Source of the DNA: Sphingomonas sp. dw_22
GTDB lineage: Bacteria > Pseudomonadota > Alphaproteobacteria > Sphingomonadales > Sphingomonadaceae
NCBI RefSeq assembly: GCF_018449795.1
Contig: NZ_JAAVVE010000025.1
Coordinates: 1 to 56,961, forward strand
DNA: 56,961 nucleotides
Reading direction: 5' to 3'
Positions 44,099-53,395 of the stretch are shown here, in pieces (position 1 is the stretch's first letter; each line of letters starts with the position of its first letter). Under the pieces are notes generated by a model that ran no database searches, had not been told where the DNA came from, and saw only the letters and a program-made list of their open reading frames with translations. The position numbers were made by a program, and so were the translations under genes.

Positions 44099-44548
44099 AT
44101 GCGCCTCGCCCTCTTCCAGCCCGACATCGCCGGCAATGTCGGCGCGATCCTGCGCCTCGCAGCCTGTCTGGGCGCCGCCGTCGACCTGATCGAACCGATG
44201 GGCTTCCCCTGGAGCGACAAGTCGCGCCGGCGATCGGCGATGGATTACGAATCCCGCGTGGAGATTGCCCGGCACGCCGATTGGGAGGCGTTCGAGGCGC
44301 AGGTGCCGGGGCGGCTGGTGCTGTTCACCACGCGCGGCGGCACGCCCCTGCCGCAGGCGAAATTCGAGGCCGGCGACACATTGCTGTTCGGCTCCGAAGG
44401 CGCCGGCGCACCCGATTTCGTCCATGCCCGTGCCGATCTGGCCGTGCGAATCCCGCTAAGGCCCGGCCTTCGCTCCTTGAACGTCGCGGTGACAGCGGGC
44501 ATCGGGCTCGCCGAAGCGCTGCGGCAGACCGGAGGATGGCCCGAATGA
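44099..44548 (+). CDS. trmL: tRNA (cytidine/uridine-34-2'-O)-methyltransferase TrmL
   Basis: 149 residues of the SPOUT trefoil-knot family. It 2'-O-methylates the wobble base of tRNA-Leu in known members. The motifs are LALFQPDIAGNVGAILRLAA, the central LFGSEGAGAPDFVHARADLA and the knot region IPLRPGLRSLNVAVTAGIGL. ATG at 44099 gives the family N-terminus; ATG at 44024 would add 25 Pro-rich residues. Its stop overlaps hemF in an ATGA. Confidence 0.9.
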   Translation: MRLALFQPDIAGNVGAILRLAACLGAAVDLIEPMGFPWSDKSRRRSAMDYESRVEIARHADWEAFEAQVPGRLVLFTTRGGTPLPQAKFEAGDTLLFGSEGAGAPDFVHARADLAVRIPLRPGLRSLNVAVTAGIGLAEALRQTGGWPE

Positions 44549-45387
44549 TCGAACTCGACGAACAGCAGCAGCGCGCCCGCGACTGGTTCGAGAGCCTGCG
44601 CGACGCCATCTGCGCAGAGTTCGAGGCGATCGAGGCCGAGGCGGGATCGGACGCCCGCTTCGGCTATCTCGCCTGGGATCGCGCCGATCCCAGCGGCGCG
44701 CCCGGCGGCGGCGGCGTGCGCGGCGTGATGAAGGGCAGGATATTCGAGAAGGTCGGCGTCAACGTCTCGACCGTCGGCGGCACGCTGGAAGGCGATTTCG
44801 CCCGGACGATCCACGGCGCGAGCGAGAATCCGGGCTTCGTCGCCACCGGCATCAGCCTGGTCGCGCACATGGCCAATCCGCATGTACCGGCGGTGCACAT
44901 GAATACGCGCTTCCTCACCACCACGAAGCGCTGGTTCGGCGGCGGGGCGGACCTCAACCCCCCGATCCCCTATGCGGAGGATACCGCCGAGTTCCACGCG
45001 GTGCTCAAGGCCGCCTGCGATGCCCATGATGCCGGCCATTATCCGCGCTTCAAGCAATGGGCAGACGAGTATTTCTACATCCCCCACCGCAAGGTCCATC
45101 GCGGCGTGGGCGGCATCTTCTACGATCATCTGGAGGGCGACTGGGAGGCCAATTTCGCCTTTACCCAGGATGTCGGCCGCACATTCCTGGACGCCTTCCC
45201 GCGGATCGTGCGGCGGCGGATGGAGACGGGCTTCACCGATGCCGACAAGGCCCGCCAGCTCGAATGGCGCGGCCGCTATGCCGAGTTCAACCTCATCTAC
45301 GATCGCGGCACGCTGTTCGGGCTCAAGACCGGCGGCAATATCGACGCGATCCTGATGAGCCTGCCCCCGGTCGCCGCATGGGGCTGA
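44545..45387 (+). CDS. hemF: Oxygen-dependent coproporphyrinogen III oxidase
   Basis: 280 residues. It decarboxylates coproporphyrinogen III to protoporphyrinogen IX using O2. Family blocks include GVMKGRIFEKVGVNVSTVGG, HPVHPVHMNTR-like VPAVHMNTRFL, KRWFGGGADLNPPIPYAED, YFYIPHRKVHRGVGGIFYDH and FNLIYDRGTLFGLKTGGN. It is coupled to trmL by a 4-bp overlap. Its end overlaps the acetyltransferase start by 10 bp. Placement beside petABC suits heme supply for cytochromes. Confidence 0.96.
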   Translation: MIELDEQQQRARDWFESLRDAICAEFEAIEAEAGSDARFGYLAWDRADPSGAPGGGGVRGVMKGRIFEKVGVNVSTVGGTLEGDFARTIHGASENPGFVATGISLVAHMANPHVPAVHMNTRFLTTTKRWFGGGADLNPPIPYAEDTAEFHAVLKAACDAHDAGHYPRFKQWADEYFYIPHRKVHRGVGGIFYDHLEGDWEANFAFTQDVGRTFLDAFPRIVRRRMETGFTDADKARQLEWRGRYAEFNLIYDRGTLFGLKTGGNIDAILMSLPPVAAWG

Positions 45388-45974
45388 CGCCGGTCCCGAA
45401 CGACCAGCTCGCGACGATCGTCACGTCGCTGGAGATGCGCGCCAGGCCGCCGCTACGCCCCGTCCGCCCTTCGCCGCTGGCGCTGGTGCGCTGGCCGGCG
45501 CCGGCGAGCGAGCGCTATCGCACGCTGTTCCGGCGCGTGGGCGGGCCGTGGCTATGGTTTTCGCGGCTGGTGATGGCGGAGGAGACGCTGCGCGGCATCC
45601 TCGATAATCCGGCGATCGAGATTTACGCCGCCACCGATCGCGCCGGCATCGAGCTGGGCATGCTCGAGCTCGATTTCCGCAATCCCGGCAATTGCGAGCT
45701 CTCCTATTTCGGTCTCGTCCCCGAGCTGACCGGCAAGGGCAATGGCGGCTGGATGATGGGCCAGGCGCTGGCGCTCGCCTGGCGCAAGGGCGTGGAGCGG
45801 GTGTGGGTGCATACCTGCACGCTCGATCACCCCTCGGCGCTGGGATTCTACCGGCATTACGGCTTCACGCCCTACAGGCGGACGATCGAGACCTTCGCCG
45901 ATCCGCGCGTCGCCGGGATCCTGCCCGCCGACGCCGCGCCTCACATTCCCGTGCTGGCCGCGGTCGCCCGATAG
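45378..45974 (+). CDS. GNAT-family N-acetyltransferase
   Basis: 198 residues. The acetyl-CoA pocket is read in FGLVPELTGKGNGGWMMGQA and the following VWVHTCTLDHPSALGFYRHY. The last ~40 residues extend past the usual fold. The acceptor is not predictable. ATG at 45378 lies inside the end of hemF, so it is translated from the same transcript. Its last 34 bases overlap the end of the convergent membrane-protein gene. Confidence 0.85.
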   Translation: MGLTPVPNDQLATIVTSLEMRARPPLRPVRPSPLALVRWPAPASERYRTLFRRVGGPWLWFSRLVMAEETLRGILDNPAIEIYAATDRAGIELGMLELDFRNPGNCELSYFGLVPELTGKGNGGWMMGQALALAWRKGVERVWVHTCTLDHPSALGFYRHYGFTPYRRTIETFADPRVAGILPADAAPHIPVLAAVAR

Positions 45975-46678
45975 GCGGCGACACGCAGGACGGTGAGCGC
46001 CGTCCAGGCAAGTCCGCCGATGATCGCGACCGCCAGATAGCCGATCGAAGCGACGATCTGGTTGCCGCCCGCTATCGCCGCGAGCGTCCCCGTCACCGCG
46101 CTCGCCGCGACGACGGCCCCGAGCGTGCCCAGCATCGTCACCGCGACGACGCCGAGCAGGACCAGCCACGCCACGCCGCCGCTGCGCCGCCATCCCTGGC
46201 GGAACGCCTCGATCAATCCCGCCTCCGGACTGGCCGCAAATGCGGGCGCGGCGAGCCATGTCCGGGCGAACGCGAACAGGCCGGGCAGCACGAACAGCGA
46301 CATGCCGAGCCCGAACACGAAGCCGGCTAGCAGGTCCAGCACCAGAAACGGCAGGAAGCGGCGCAGCGTGAGCATCAGCACCTCGCCCAGCGTGCGGCCG
46401 CCTCCCTGGAGGAACAGGTTCAGCACCGCGAACGTCCCGAAGTCGCTCGCGAGATTCGCGAAGAGGATCGGCAGCAGATTGTCGCTGTAGAAGCGCCCGA
46501 TCGCGTCGCGCACCTGCTCCGGCGGCACGTCCGGCGGGAAGCCGCTGCCCACGAGCAGCAGCACGATCCCAAGGACCGGCAGGACATAGAATACGCCGGC
46601 GATGCGCAGCAGCAGCATGCGCTCGCTCCGCCACAGGGCACCGGCGTCGGCAAATACGCCGGCAAAGCTCAATTTCAT
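45941..46678 (-). CDS. Polytopic membrane protein, second of a related pair
   Basis: 245 residues with about six TM segments (IAGVFYVLPVLGIVLLLVGS, LPFLVLDLLAGFVFGLGMSL, VAWLVLLGVVAVTMLGTLGA and others). Two short amphipathic helices sit between TM pairs. It resembles the glycerophosphodiesterase-type membrane domain/DUF975 proteins, whose function is unknown. ATG at 46678 overlaps the stop of the upstream gene as ATGA. The upstream gene encodes a protein of the same class, so they may form a heteromer. Confidence 0.7.
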   Translation of the reverse strand: MKLSFAGVFADAGALWRSERMLLLRIAGVFYVLPVLGIVLLLVGSGFPPDVPPEQVRDAIGRFYSDNLLPILFANLASDFGTFAVLNLFLQGGGRTLGEVLMLTLRRFLPFLVLDLLAGFVFGLGMSLFVLPGLFAFARTWLAAPAFAASPEAGLIEAFRQGWRRSGGVAWLVLLGVVAVTMLGTLGAVVAASAVTGTLAAIAGGNQIVASIGYLAVAIIGGLAWTALTVLRVAAYRATAASTGM

Positions 46679-47508
46679 GGGGCCTGCATATGGTTGCCAA
46701 GGGCTTCCTGGGCGGAAAGCGCGAGGTAGAGCTTGGCGATGAATGCCGGGAAGACGACCATGAACGCGGTCTGCACCGCGGCGGTCATGATCGAAGTGAG
46801 CACGCCGGCGATCGAGATGCCGCCCTCCCCGCCGCCCGCGACCAGCGTGAAGATGGTGCCGAACACGGTGTTGGCCGCCAGGCCGGATACGGTGGCGACC
46901 ACGACGAACAGGATCAGCACGCCGATGATGCGCCAGGTGCTGCCCCGCGTCAGTCGCCAGGACCGGGGGATCGCGCCCAGCATGCGCTGCTCGCGCACGA
47001 CGATCGGCGTGGTCAGGATCAGCCGCGCGCTGATCCCTATGAACAGGATGGCGAGGACGAGGATGTAGATCGAGATGGTGCCGGCCGCGCCCGGGCTCAT
47101 CTCGACCGCCTCGCCCCGGGCGACCGCCATGAGATCGTAACCGCTCGCGGCAAGGAAGACGGGCACCGGCAGGGTGAGTGCGACCATCGCGAGGCCCAGC
47201 ACCACCGAAACGATGAGCGCCGGCAACAAGCGCCGCCGCGCGATCGTGCCCGCCGTCCGGCTGGTCACGCCGTCGAGCGCCATCGCCGTAATCACCAGCG
47301 ACCCCCAGACCGACAGCACCGCGAAGGCGAGCTGGACCAGCCGCAGCGTCACCGCGACGCCGGGCGTCGCGGTGAGAAGGACCGCCTGGAAATTGCCGCT
47401 GATCGATGCGGGCACGAAAAAGGCGAGAAGCGCTATCGGAACGACCGTCCCGATATTGTCGCTCAGGAACTCGGCCGCCCGGTCCCAAACGTTACTCATC
47501 TTTACCAT
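46675..47508 (-). CDS. Polytopic membrane protein, first of a related pair
   Basis: 277 residues, about six TM segments. Features are [60 protein letters not shown] and a long Gly-rich loop before the last helices. The [20 protein letters not shown] block is typical of the GPDPase-like membrane domain, with a conserved basic amphipathic helix. The role is unknown. ATG at 47508 is used, ATG at 47499 is possible. It is divergent from lipB across 98 bp. Confidence 0.7.
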   Translation of the reverse strand: MVKMSNVWDRAAEFLSDNIGTVVPIALLAFFVPASISGNFQAVLLTATPGVAVTLRLVQLAFAVLSVWGSLVITAMALDGVTSRTAGTIARRRLLPALIVSVVLGLAMVALTLPVPVFLAASGYDLMAVARGEAVEMSPGAAGTISIYILVLAILFIGISARLILTTPIVVREQRMLGAIPRSWRLTRGSTWRIIGVLILFVVVATVSGLAANTVFGTIFTLVAGGGEGGISIAGVLTSIMTAAVQTAFMVVFPAFIAKLYLALSAQEALGNHMQAP

Positions 47509-47606
47509 CGCGTCGTGATCCCCTCCGTCGCATAGGCCGTGTTAGCGGGCGCACAATGTATTGCCAATGCTTGCGTATCCCCGCGAAGGCGCGCAATCGC
47601 GGCGGC

Positions 47607-48263
47607 ATGGCCGAATCTATCGAATGGCGCGTCGAGCCAGAACCGATCGACTATGCCGCAGCGCTGGAAACCATGGAGGCCCGCGCGGCGGCGGTGACCA
47701 GGCGCGAGGCGCAGGAACTCGTCTGGCTGCTCGAACATCCGCCGGTCTATACCGCCGGCACCAGCGCCGATGCCGCCGAGCTGCTCGATCCACGCTTCCC
47801 CGTGCATCGCACCGGACGTGGCGGACGCTATACCTATCACGGCCCCGGCCAGCGGATCGGCTATGTCGTGCTCGACCTGCGCGAGCGGCGCAAGGATGTG
47901 CGCGGCTATGTCCATGCGCTCGAAGGCTGGGTGATCGCCGCGCTGGACGAATTGGGGATCGAGGCGTTCCGCGCGCCCGGCCGGATCGGCATCTGGACGC
48001 TCGACCATGGCCGCGAGGCTAAGATCGGTGCGATCGGCGTGCGCATCCGCCAATGGGTCACGCTGCACGGCTTCGCGGTGAACTTGAACCCCGATCTCAA
48101 TCACTTCGCCGGAATCGTGCCGTGCGGCATCGCCGAATTCCCGGTCACCAGCGCCACGGCGCTGGGGCTCGATATTGCGCCGGACCGTTTTGATGCTGCG
48201 CTTTCGGCCACATTTATGCCATTTTTGGCGGGTCTGGCTGCCGCCGGGCAAAACGAGTCTTGA
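47607..48263 (+). CDS. lipB: Octanoyltransferase LipB
   Basis: 218 residues. It moves octanoyl groups from acyl-carrier protein to lipoyl domains. The catalytic Lys is in [19 protein letters not shown] and the acyl-accepting Cys in [34 protein letters not shown] is the typical substrate-loop block. ATG at 47607 follows GGCGG; the longer upstream frame is spurious. Confidence 0.96.
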   Translation: MAESIEWRVEPEPIDYAAALETMEARAAAVTRREAQELVWLLEHPPVYTAGTSADAAELLDPRFPVHRTGRGGRYTYHGPGQRIGYVVLDLRERRKDVRGYVHALEGWVIAALDELGIEAFRAPGRIGIWTLDHGREAKIGAIGVRIRQWVTLHGFAVNLNPDLNHFAGIVPCGIAEFPVTSATALGLDIAPDRFDAALSATFMPFLAGLAAAGQNES

Positions 48264-48354
48264 GGCCGTGCCCTGAACCGTCTAATGTCCATCACGGTTT
48301 GGGTATTAACGGCGTAACCGTCATTCCAAATCCACTATCTAGGGAGCAATTTAA

Positions 48355-48582
48355 ATGCGTGCAGTCATTTCGAAGATCGTTGCAGGTTCGATGATCGCCG
48401 GCGCGGCCCTCCTGGCCTCGGCGTGCACCAGCAACGACAGCACGACCAACGTCACGAACACCGTCGAAGTCCCGACCGAGAACGTGACGACCACCGACAC
48501 GATGGTCACCAACATCGACACCGCCGACAACGGCACGGTCGTCGAGAACACGACCGAAGTGAACACCACGAACGCGATGTAA
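48355..48582 (+). CDS. Small Thr/Asn-rich lipoprotein
   Basis: 75 residues. The signal sequence ends at the lipobox ALLASAC. The mature part is built from repeated Thr/Asn/Val/Glu words (NVTNTVEVPTENVTTTDTM) with no Cys or aromatic residues. Such a chain is likely unfolded and surface-exposed, or a spacer in the periplasm. AGGGAG lies 8 nt before the ATG. A strong terminator follows, so it is a monocistronic unit. Confidence 0.7.
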   Translation: MRAVISKIVAGSMIAGAALLASACTSNDSTTNVTNTVEVPTENVTTTDTMVTNIDTADNGTVVENTTEVNTTNAM

Positions 48583-48605
48583 TCATCGCGCGCAAGCGTG
48601 TTTCG

Positions 48606-48640
48606 AAAGGGCCGTCCGGGCGACCGGGCGGCCCTTTTCC
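48606..48640 (+). terminator. Intrinsic terminator of the small lipoprotein gene
   Basis: AAAGGGCCGTCCGG and CCGGGCGGCCCTTTT form a near-perfect stem with a GCGA loop, followed by CC and TTT. Confidence 0.85.
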
Positions 48641-48752
48641 TTTGGAATCGCGCCAAAATGCTATCTCTTCGCGCCCTGATTCCAAAAAAAGGGTTGGGTG
48701 CGGAATCGAAAAGCCGTAACCAACAACCGGACGTAAAGCATAAGAGGGCAGG

Positions 48753-49433
48753 ATGCTGGTTCCGCGTATTGGTATCATCGTAGCCGGTGTGGTCGGCTTG
48801 TTCGCCGCGGCCCCCGCCTCGGCGCAATTCTTTTTCAAGCCGGCCAATCTGGCGGGCGAGCGTGTCACCGGCGAGGAGCCGGGCATGACGGGGCCGGCCT
48901 TGCCCGGCGCAACCGCTCCGGAGCTGAGCGCCGCGCTGGTGTGGAACCTGCGCGCGGCGCTCAACGTCGCGGCGCTCCAGTGCGGGTTCGAGCCGACGCT
49001 GATGACGCTCGCGAACTATAATGCGTTCCTGAAGGACCATGACGGCGAACTGGACCAGGCCATGGCAGTTCTGGACAAATACTTCTTCCGGATGACCAAG
49101 AACAAGAAGGCCGGTCAGACCGAACTCGATAAATTTCTTACACGCGTATATTCGGGCTTCTCGACCGTCGGCGGTCAGCGGTCTTTCTGCCAAACTGCTG
49201 CCGTAATCGGTCACGATGCGGTATTCGCACGCCGCGGCCAGATCTACGAACTCGCCCATACCCGCATGCGCGAGCTTCGCGCCAGCTTGGCGGCATGGGG
49301 CGAGCAGCAGTTCCGCGCGCGCAATGTCAGCCTCCTGCTGCCCCCGGCCCGGCCTCTGCCGCCTTTCAGCAACGACAAATGCTGGAGAAAGGGTCTCTAC
49401 AACCAGAAGAAGTGCGGGACGCTGCGAAGCTAG
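48753..49433 (+). CDS. Secreted protein of unknown function
   Basis: 226 residues. A signal peptide ends near APASAQ. The mature part is mostly helical, with a LNVAALQCGFEPTLMTLANY block, DGELDQAMAVLDKYFFRMTK and a VGGQRSFCQTAAVIGHDAVF block. Four cysteines (in LQCGF, SFCQT, DKCWR and KKCGT) could form two disulfides in the periplasm. The Pro-rich PARPLPPFSNDKCWRKG end may be a tether. I do not recognise the family. It is preceded by AGAGGGCAGG. It is 22 bp from queE, which is convergent. Confidence 0.6.
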   Translation: MLVPRIGIIVAGVVGLFAAAPASAQFFFKPANLAGERVTGEEPGMTGPALPGATAPELSAALVWNLRAALNVAALQCGFEPTLMTLANYNAFLKDHDGELDQAMAVLDKYFFRMTKNKKAGQTELDKFLTRVYSGFSTVGGQRSFCQTAAVIGHDAVFARRGQIYELAHTRMRELRASLAAWGEQQFRARNVSLLLPPARPLPPFSNDKCWRKGLYNQKKCGTLRS

Positions 49434-49454
49434 GATGGGTCGCTGGGGCGCGTC

Positions 49455-50087
49455 CTAGCGCAGCCCCAGCAGCTTGTGCGTCTGCAACGTCAGCCGCCAT
49501 TTGGGGCGCTCCAGCGCCAATGCCACGGCCGCGCGCGTATTGGCCTCGGCTTCGGCGCTGTCCATGGGCTGGACCAGGAAATGGGCGAAGTCCCACGCCT
49601 CCAGCGCGTCTAGATCGATGCCCGGCTGCGGCCAGACCAGCTTGAGCTCGTCGCCCGATCGCTGGACGACTTCGCTACCCGCCTTGGGACTGATGCACAC
49701 CCAGTCGATCCCCGGATGCGCCGCCAGGGTACCGTTGCTCTCGATCGCAATACGGAAGCCGCGGGCATGCAGCGCATCGACCAGCGCGTCGTCGATCTGG
49801 AGCATCGGCTCGCCGCCGGTGAGCACGACGAAGCGGGCTTCCGTCCCCTCGCCCCAATGCATCTCGGCCGCATCCACCAGCGCCTCGGCATCGGCGAAGC
49901 GGCCCCCGCCCGCCCCGTCCACGCCGACGAAATCGGTATCGCAGAAGCGGCAGACCGCGCTCGCCCGATCGGCCTCGCGGCCCGACCACAGGTTGCACCC
50001 GGCAAAGCGCACGAACACCGCCCGCGCACCGGCATTCACCCCCTCGCCCTGGAGCGTGAGGAACATCTCCTTGACCGCATAGCTCAT
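49455..50087 (-). CDS. queE: 7-carboxy-7-deazaguanine synthase QueE
   Basis: 210-residue radical SAM enzyme that contracts the ring of carboxy-tetrahydropterin to the deazaguanine precursor of queuosine. The iron-sulfur cysteines follow the variant CX14CX2C pattern, in CNLWSGREADRASAVCRFCD. The next markers are VVLTGGEPMLQIDDALVDAL and WVCISPKAGSEVVQ. ATG at 50087 is chosen; the longer frame overlaps queC. It follows queC by 10 bp on the same strand, so the two are cotranscribed. Confidence 0.95.
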   Translation of the reverse strand: MSYAVKEMFLTLQGEGVNAGARAVFVRFAGCNLWSGREADRASAVCRFCDTDFVGVDGAGGGRFADAEALVDAAEMHWGEGTEARFVVLTGGEPMLQIDDALVDALHARGFRIAIESNGTLAAHPGIDWVCISPKAGSEVVQRSGDELKLVWPQPGIDLDALEAWDFAHFLVQPMDSAEAEANTRAAVALALERPKWRLTLQTHKLLGLR

Positions 50088-50097
50088 GACCGGCGCG

Positions 50098-50781
50098 TCA
50101 GGCCGGAACCGCGTAGCGCGTGGGATCGGGCAGGCCCGCTTCCGCGAAGCCTTTGGCGCGCAGCCGGCAACTGTCGCACAGCCCGCAATGCACGCCGCCC
50201 GGCGCGGGATCATAGCACGACCAGCTCAGCCCCGCGTCGAGCCCCAGCCGATCGGCCTCGCGGACAATATCGGCCTTGGTCATGTGCTGGAGCGGCGCAC
50301 GGATATGGAAAGGCTCGCCCTCGACGCCGGCCTTGGTCGCGATCTCGGCCAGCTTCTCGAACTCGGCGATGAATTCGGGGCGGCAATCGGGATAGCCCGA
50401 ATAATCGAGCGCGTTGACGCCGATATAGATGTCGCGCGCGCCCGCCGCCTCGGCCCAGCCGAGCGCCAGGCTGAGGAAGATCGTGTTGCGCGCAGGCACA
50501 TAGGTAACCGGGATGTCGTCGCCCACGCCCGTCTTGGGCACGTCGATCTCGGCGGTCAGCGCCGACCCGCCGAACGCGCGCAGGTCGAGCGGAAGCACGA
50601 CATGGCGCTCGGCCCCCAGCATCGCGGCGATGCGCCGCGCGGCGGCCAGCTCGACCTGGTGGCGCTGGTTATAGTCGATCGAGAGCGCCAGCAGCCGGTG
50701 CCCGTCCTCGCGGGCGCGCGCGGCGGCGACCATGGAATCGAGCCCGCCGGAAAGCAGGGCAATCGCAATGCTTTGAGTCAT
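50098..50781 (-). CDS. queC: 7-cyano-7-deazaguanine synthase QueC
   Basis: 227 residues. It converts the carboxy-deazaguanine made by QueE to preQ0 with ATP and ammonia. The PP-loop [20 protein letters not shown] opens the protein, and the zinc-binding [20 protein letters not shown] closes it. [20 protein letters not shown] is also typical. It is the first gene of the queC-queE unit. Confidence 0.96.
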   Translation of the reverse strand: MTQSIAIALLSGGLDSMVAAARAREDGHRLLALSIDYNQRHQVELAAARRIAAMLGAERHVVLPLDLRAFGGSALTAEIDVPKTGVGDDIPVTYVPARNTIFLSLALGWAEAAGARDIYIGVNALDYSGYPDCRPEFIAEFEKLAEIATKAGVEGEPFHIRAPLQHMTKADIVREADRLGLDAGLSWSCYDPAPGGVHCGLCDSCRLRAKGFAEAGLPDPTRYAVPA

Positions 50782-50821
50782 GCGGCCACGGCTAGCGCTT
50801 TTTGCAGGCGCGTGCAGCCCA

Positions 50822-50852
50822 AATCAAAATGGGCCGCCTCGGGAGCGGCCCA
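50822..50852 (-). terminator. Intrinsic terminator of the DUF3617-like gene
   Basis: On the minus strand TGGGCCGC pairs with GCGGCCCA around a 7-nt loop, followed by TTTTGATTT. It lies 96 bp after the stop of the gene ending at 50948 and 41 bp before queC. Confidence 0.7.
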
Positions 50853-50947
50853 GGTGTTCGGGAAAACCAATGCCAGAGAGGAATCCGCTCCACGAAGGAG
50901 CGATCCTTCCATAGCGCAAGGAGGGTTAAGAACCGGTAAGCGCGCCA

Positions 50948-51346
50948 TCATCCGCAGGTGCCGATGCGGCGCCCCTCATAATCCTCGGAGAAGGGCGCGC
51001 CATCGAGCACGCCCTGGGTATCGACATGGACCAGCCTGGCGGTCTCGACCCCCACGGTGGTCCGGCCATGGCCGTGCCCCGGGCAGGTGTAGCGGATCGT
51101 GATCGAGCGCTGGGTCTGCTCCACCACGAAATGCTCGCACTGGGCCGCGCCGTGCACCACCTGCAGCAGCATCGCGGGGTTGGTGAGGCAGAGCTTGCGC
51201 TCGCCATCCTCGCTCTTGAGCTGCCATTGGCCGCGCTCCAGGCCGCTGAGCGGCGTGGCCGGTTCGCGTTGCGCGTAGGCGCCGGCCGCGCCCATGAGGA
51301 GCAACGCACCGGCCATCACCGGGCGCGCGATACGCCGAGACTCCAT
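50948..51346 (-). CDS. DUF3617-like secreted protein
   Basis: 132 residues. A signal peptide (VMAGALLLMGAAGAYA) is followed by GLERGQWQLKSEDGERKLCL and a VVEQTQRSITIRYTCPGHGH stretch. The two to four cysteines and W at the start of the mature part recall DUF3617, periplasmic proteins of unknown function. ATG at 51346 is used; the long upstream frame belongs to the antisense of hslO. It is separated from hslO by 85 bp. Confidence 0.65.
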   Translation of the reverse strand: MESRRIARPVMAGALLLMGAAGAYAQREPATPLSGLERGQWQLKSEDGERKLCLTNPAMLLQVVHGAAQCEHFVVEQTQRSITIRYTCPGHGHGRTTVGVETARLVHVDTQGVLDGAPFSEDYEGRRIGTCG

Positions 51347-51431
51347 TCCCAACTCCCGTCCGGGGTACAGGCACCGCTCCCCAGCCGGATCGCCTGCAAG
51401 TCGCCGTAGAATATCGCGCTCCGCGAGGGTT

Positions 51432-52355
51432 TTACAACGGGGGTGGAACAAAATCCGCAAGCGGCACCGGGAATTTGCTCGAGCAGAAGGCGCAATCGAC
51501 GCTGATGATGCCGTTCTCATCGGCCATCGCCGCCCGCTCCTCCGCCGGGAATTTGCCCAGAACCTGCAGGATATAGGCGGCATCGCAGCGGCATCCGCGC
51601 GCCAGATCGGTGCCGGCGAGCAGCCGCACCTCGGGCTCCTCGTTGAACAGCCGCCAGACCAGATTCTCCAGCGGAAGCGCGGCGTCGGCGAGTTCGTCCG
51701 CACCCATCGTCGCGGCCAGCGTCTCGACATGATGCCATTCGGGATGGTCGAGCTTGGCGTGCAGCCGCTCGCGGCCTTCCTCGCCCTCGGGCAGATGCTG
51801 GAGGAAGATGCCGCCGGCGATCAGCTTGCCCGCCGCGTCACGGTGCAGGCCGAGGCGCACCAGGCTCGGGATCTGCTCGGACTGGAGGAAATAGCTCTCC
51901 GCCGCCGCCGCCAGCGAGGCGCCGTCGAGGGGTACGATGCCCTGGTAGCGCTCCCTGGTCAGCGTCTGATCGAAGGTGACCGCCAGATAACCCTTGTTGA
52001 ACAAGGCGTAGAGCGACGGATTCTTGCCGAGCATCGCCAGCCGATCCGCGTCGAACTGGACATAGCCGCGCAGCTCGCCACCCCTATAGTCGCACACCAG
52101 CAGGCTGATGATGCCGCCCTGGGCCTGCGCCTGGAGCGTCATCTGCCCCTCGGCATCCTTCAGCGTGGCGCCGAGCAGCGCGGTGAGCGTCAGCGCCTCG
52201 GCCAGCAGCCGCTCGATCACCGGCGGATAGGCATGGGCCGACAGGATCTCGTCGAGCACCGGCCCCAGCCGCACGACGCGGCCGCGGGCGTGGCGCCCCG
52301 GAATGGTGAAGCCGATCACGCGATCGAGATCGGTGGGAAGGCGGGTGTCAGTCAC
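51432..52355 (-). CDS. hslO: Redox-regulated chaperone Hsp33
   Basis: 307 residues. It is a holdase switched on by oxidative unfolding. The C-terminal zinc switch carries RGCRCDAAYILQVLGK and then VDCAFCSSKF, i.e. CxC and CxxC. The N-terminal substrate domain includes GRHARGRVVRLGPVLDEILS and the SYFLQSEQIPSLVRLG region. It is third in argD-argF-hslO. Confidence 0.95.
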   Translation of the reverse strand: MTDTRLPTDLDRVIGFTIPGRHARGRVVRLGPVLDEILSAHAYPPVIERLLAEALTLTALLGATLKDAEGQMTLQAQAQGGIISLLVCDYRGGELRGYVQFDADRLAMLGKNPSLYALFNKGYLAVTFDQTLTRERYQGIVPLDGASLAAAAESYFLQSEQIPSLVRLGLHRDAAGKLIAGGIFLQHLPEGEEGRERLHAKLDHPEWHHVETLAATMGADELADAALPLENLVWRLFNEEPEVRLLAGTDLARGCRCDAAYILQVLGKFPAEERAAMADENGIISVDCAFCSSKFPVPLADFVPPPL

Positions 52356-52378
52356 GCGAATATCTCCGTCATTCGCAT

Positions 52379-52408
52379 GCCCCGCGCAGTCGATGGACCA
52401 CGCGGGGC
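52379..52408. other. Stem-loop in the argF-hslO gap
   Basis: GCCCCGCG (52379-52386) pairs with CGCGGGGC (52401-52408) around 14 nt. No T tract follows, so it may mark an RNA-processing or attenuation point between argF and hslO. Confidence 0.35.
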
Positions 52409-52467
52409 TGGCGAACGGATTCTATGGGTTCGGGCGCGATATGGGGACGCCGCGATCCCGGGACAAC

Positions 52468-53388
52468 TCAGCCGATCTGGCCGAAGCACCAGCGCAGGAC
52501 GGACTTCTGCGCATGGAGGCGGTTCTCCGCCTCGGGCCAGATCAGCGACTGTGGCCCGTCGATCACGGCGTCCGTCACTTCCTCGCCGCGATGCGCGGGC
52601 AGGCAGTGGAGGAACTTCGCGTCGGGCTTGGCCTCCGCCATCAGCGCCTCGGTGACCTGATAGGGCATCATCGCCTTCAGCTTGGTCTCGGCATGCGCCT
52701 GGCCCATCGAGATCCAGGTATCGGTGACGACGATGTCCGCACCCTCCACCGCTTCCTTCGCGCTGCCAACAACCCGGGCACGGCCCCTGCCCCGCGCGAT
52801 ATCCGCCTCGCTCGGCTGGAAGCCCTGGGGGCAGGCCGCGACCACGTCGAAATGCATCAGCCCGCCGGCTTCCATGATCGAGGCGAGCACGTTGTTGCCG
52901 TCGCCCAGCCACGCGACCTTGAGGCCGGGCAGCGCCTTGCCGGTCTCGAGGATGGTCAGCAGGTCCGCCATGACCTGGCAAGGGTGCGAGGCGTCGGTGA
53001 GGCCGTTGATGACCGGCACGCTGGCATATCGCGCCATGTCGACCACCTTCTGATGATCGTCGGTGCGGATCATGATCGCATCGCAATAGCCGCTGAGCAC
53101 GCGCGCGGTATCGGCGATGCTCTCGCCGCGGCCGAGCTGCATCGAGCCGGCATCCATCACGATGCTCATGCCGCCCAATTGCCGGATCGCCATGTCGAAC
53201 GAGACGCGGGTGCGCGTCGAGTTCTTCTCGAAGATCATCGCCAGCGTATGGCCGGCGAGCGGGGCATCGGCGTCCACCCTGCCCTTGGGCCAGCCGGCGC
53301 GTGCCGCCTTGTGCTGCAGCGCATCAGCCAGCATCGCGGCAACGCCATCAGCGCCGGCATCGGACAGGTCGAGGAAATGGCGGGTCAT
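52468..53388 (-). CDS. argF: Ornithine carbamoyltransferase
   Basis: 306 residues. It makes citrulline from ornithine and carbamoyl phosphate. The carbamoyl-phosphate site is [17 protein letters not shown], then [20 protein letters not shown] and the ornithine loop [23 protein letters not shown] at 53388 has a weak GGAG site that is formed by the edge of repeat family C. It follows argD after 181 bp filled by that repeat. Confidence 0.96.
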   Translation of the reverse strand: MTRHFLDLSDAGADGVAAMLADALQHKAARAGWPKGRVDADAPLAGHTLAMIFEKNSTRTRVSFDMAIRQLGGMSIVMDAGSMQLGRGESIADTARVLSGYCDAIMIRTDDHQKVVDMARYASVPVINGLTDASHPCQVMADLLTILETGKALPGLKVAWLGDGNNVLASIMEAGGLMHFDVVAACPQGFQPSEADIARGRGRARVVGSAKEAVEGADIVVTDTWISMGQAHAETKLKAMMPYQVTEALMAEAKPDAKFLHCLPAHRGEEVTDAVIDGPQSLIWPEAENRLHAQKSVLRWCFGQIG

Positions 53389-53395
53389 GTCTTAG

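Noticed and set aside
45941..47488. 515-residue fusion of two membrane-protein regions
   Set aside because: The upstream part is out of frame with a separate good gene; the real start of the second gene is the ATGA at 46678.
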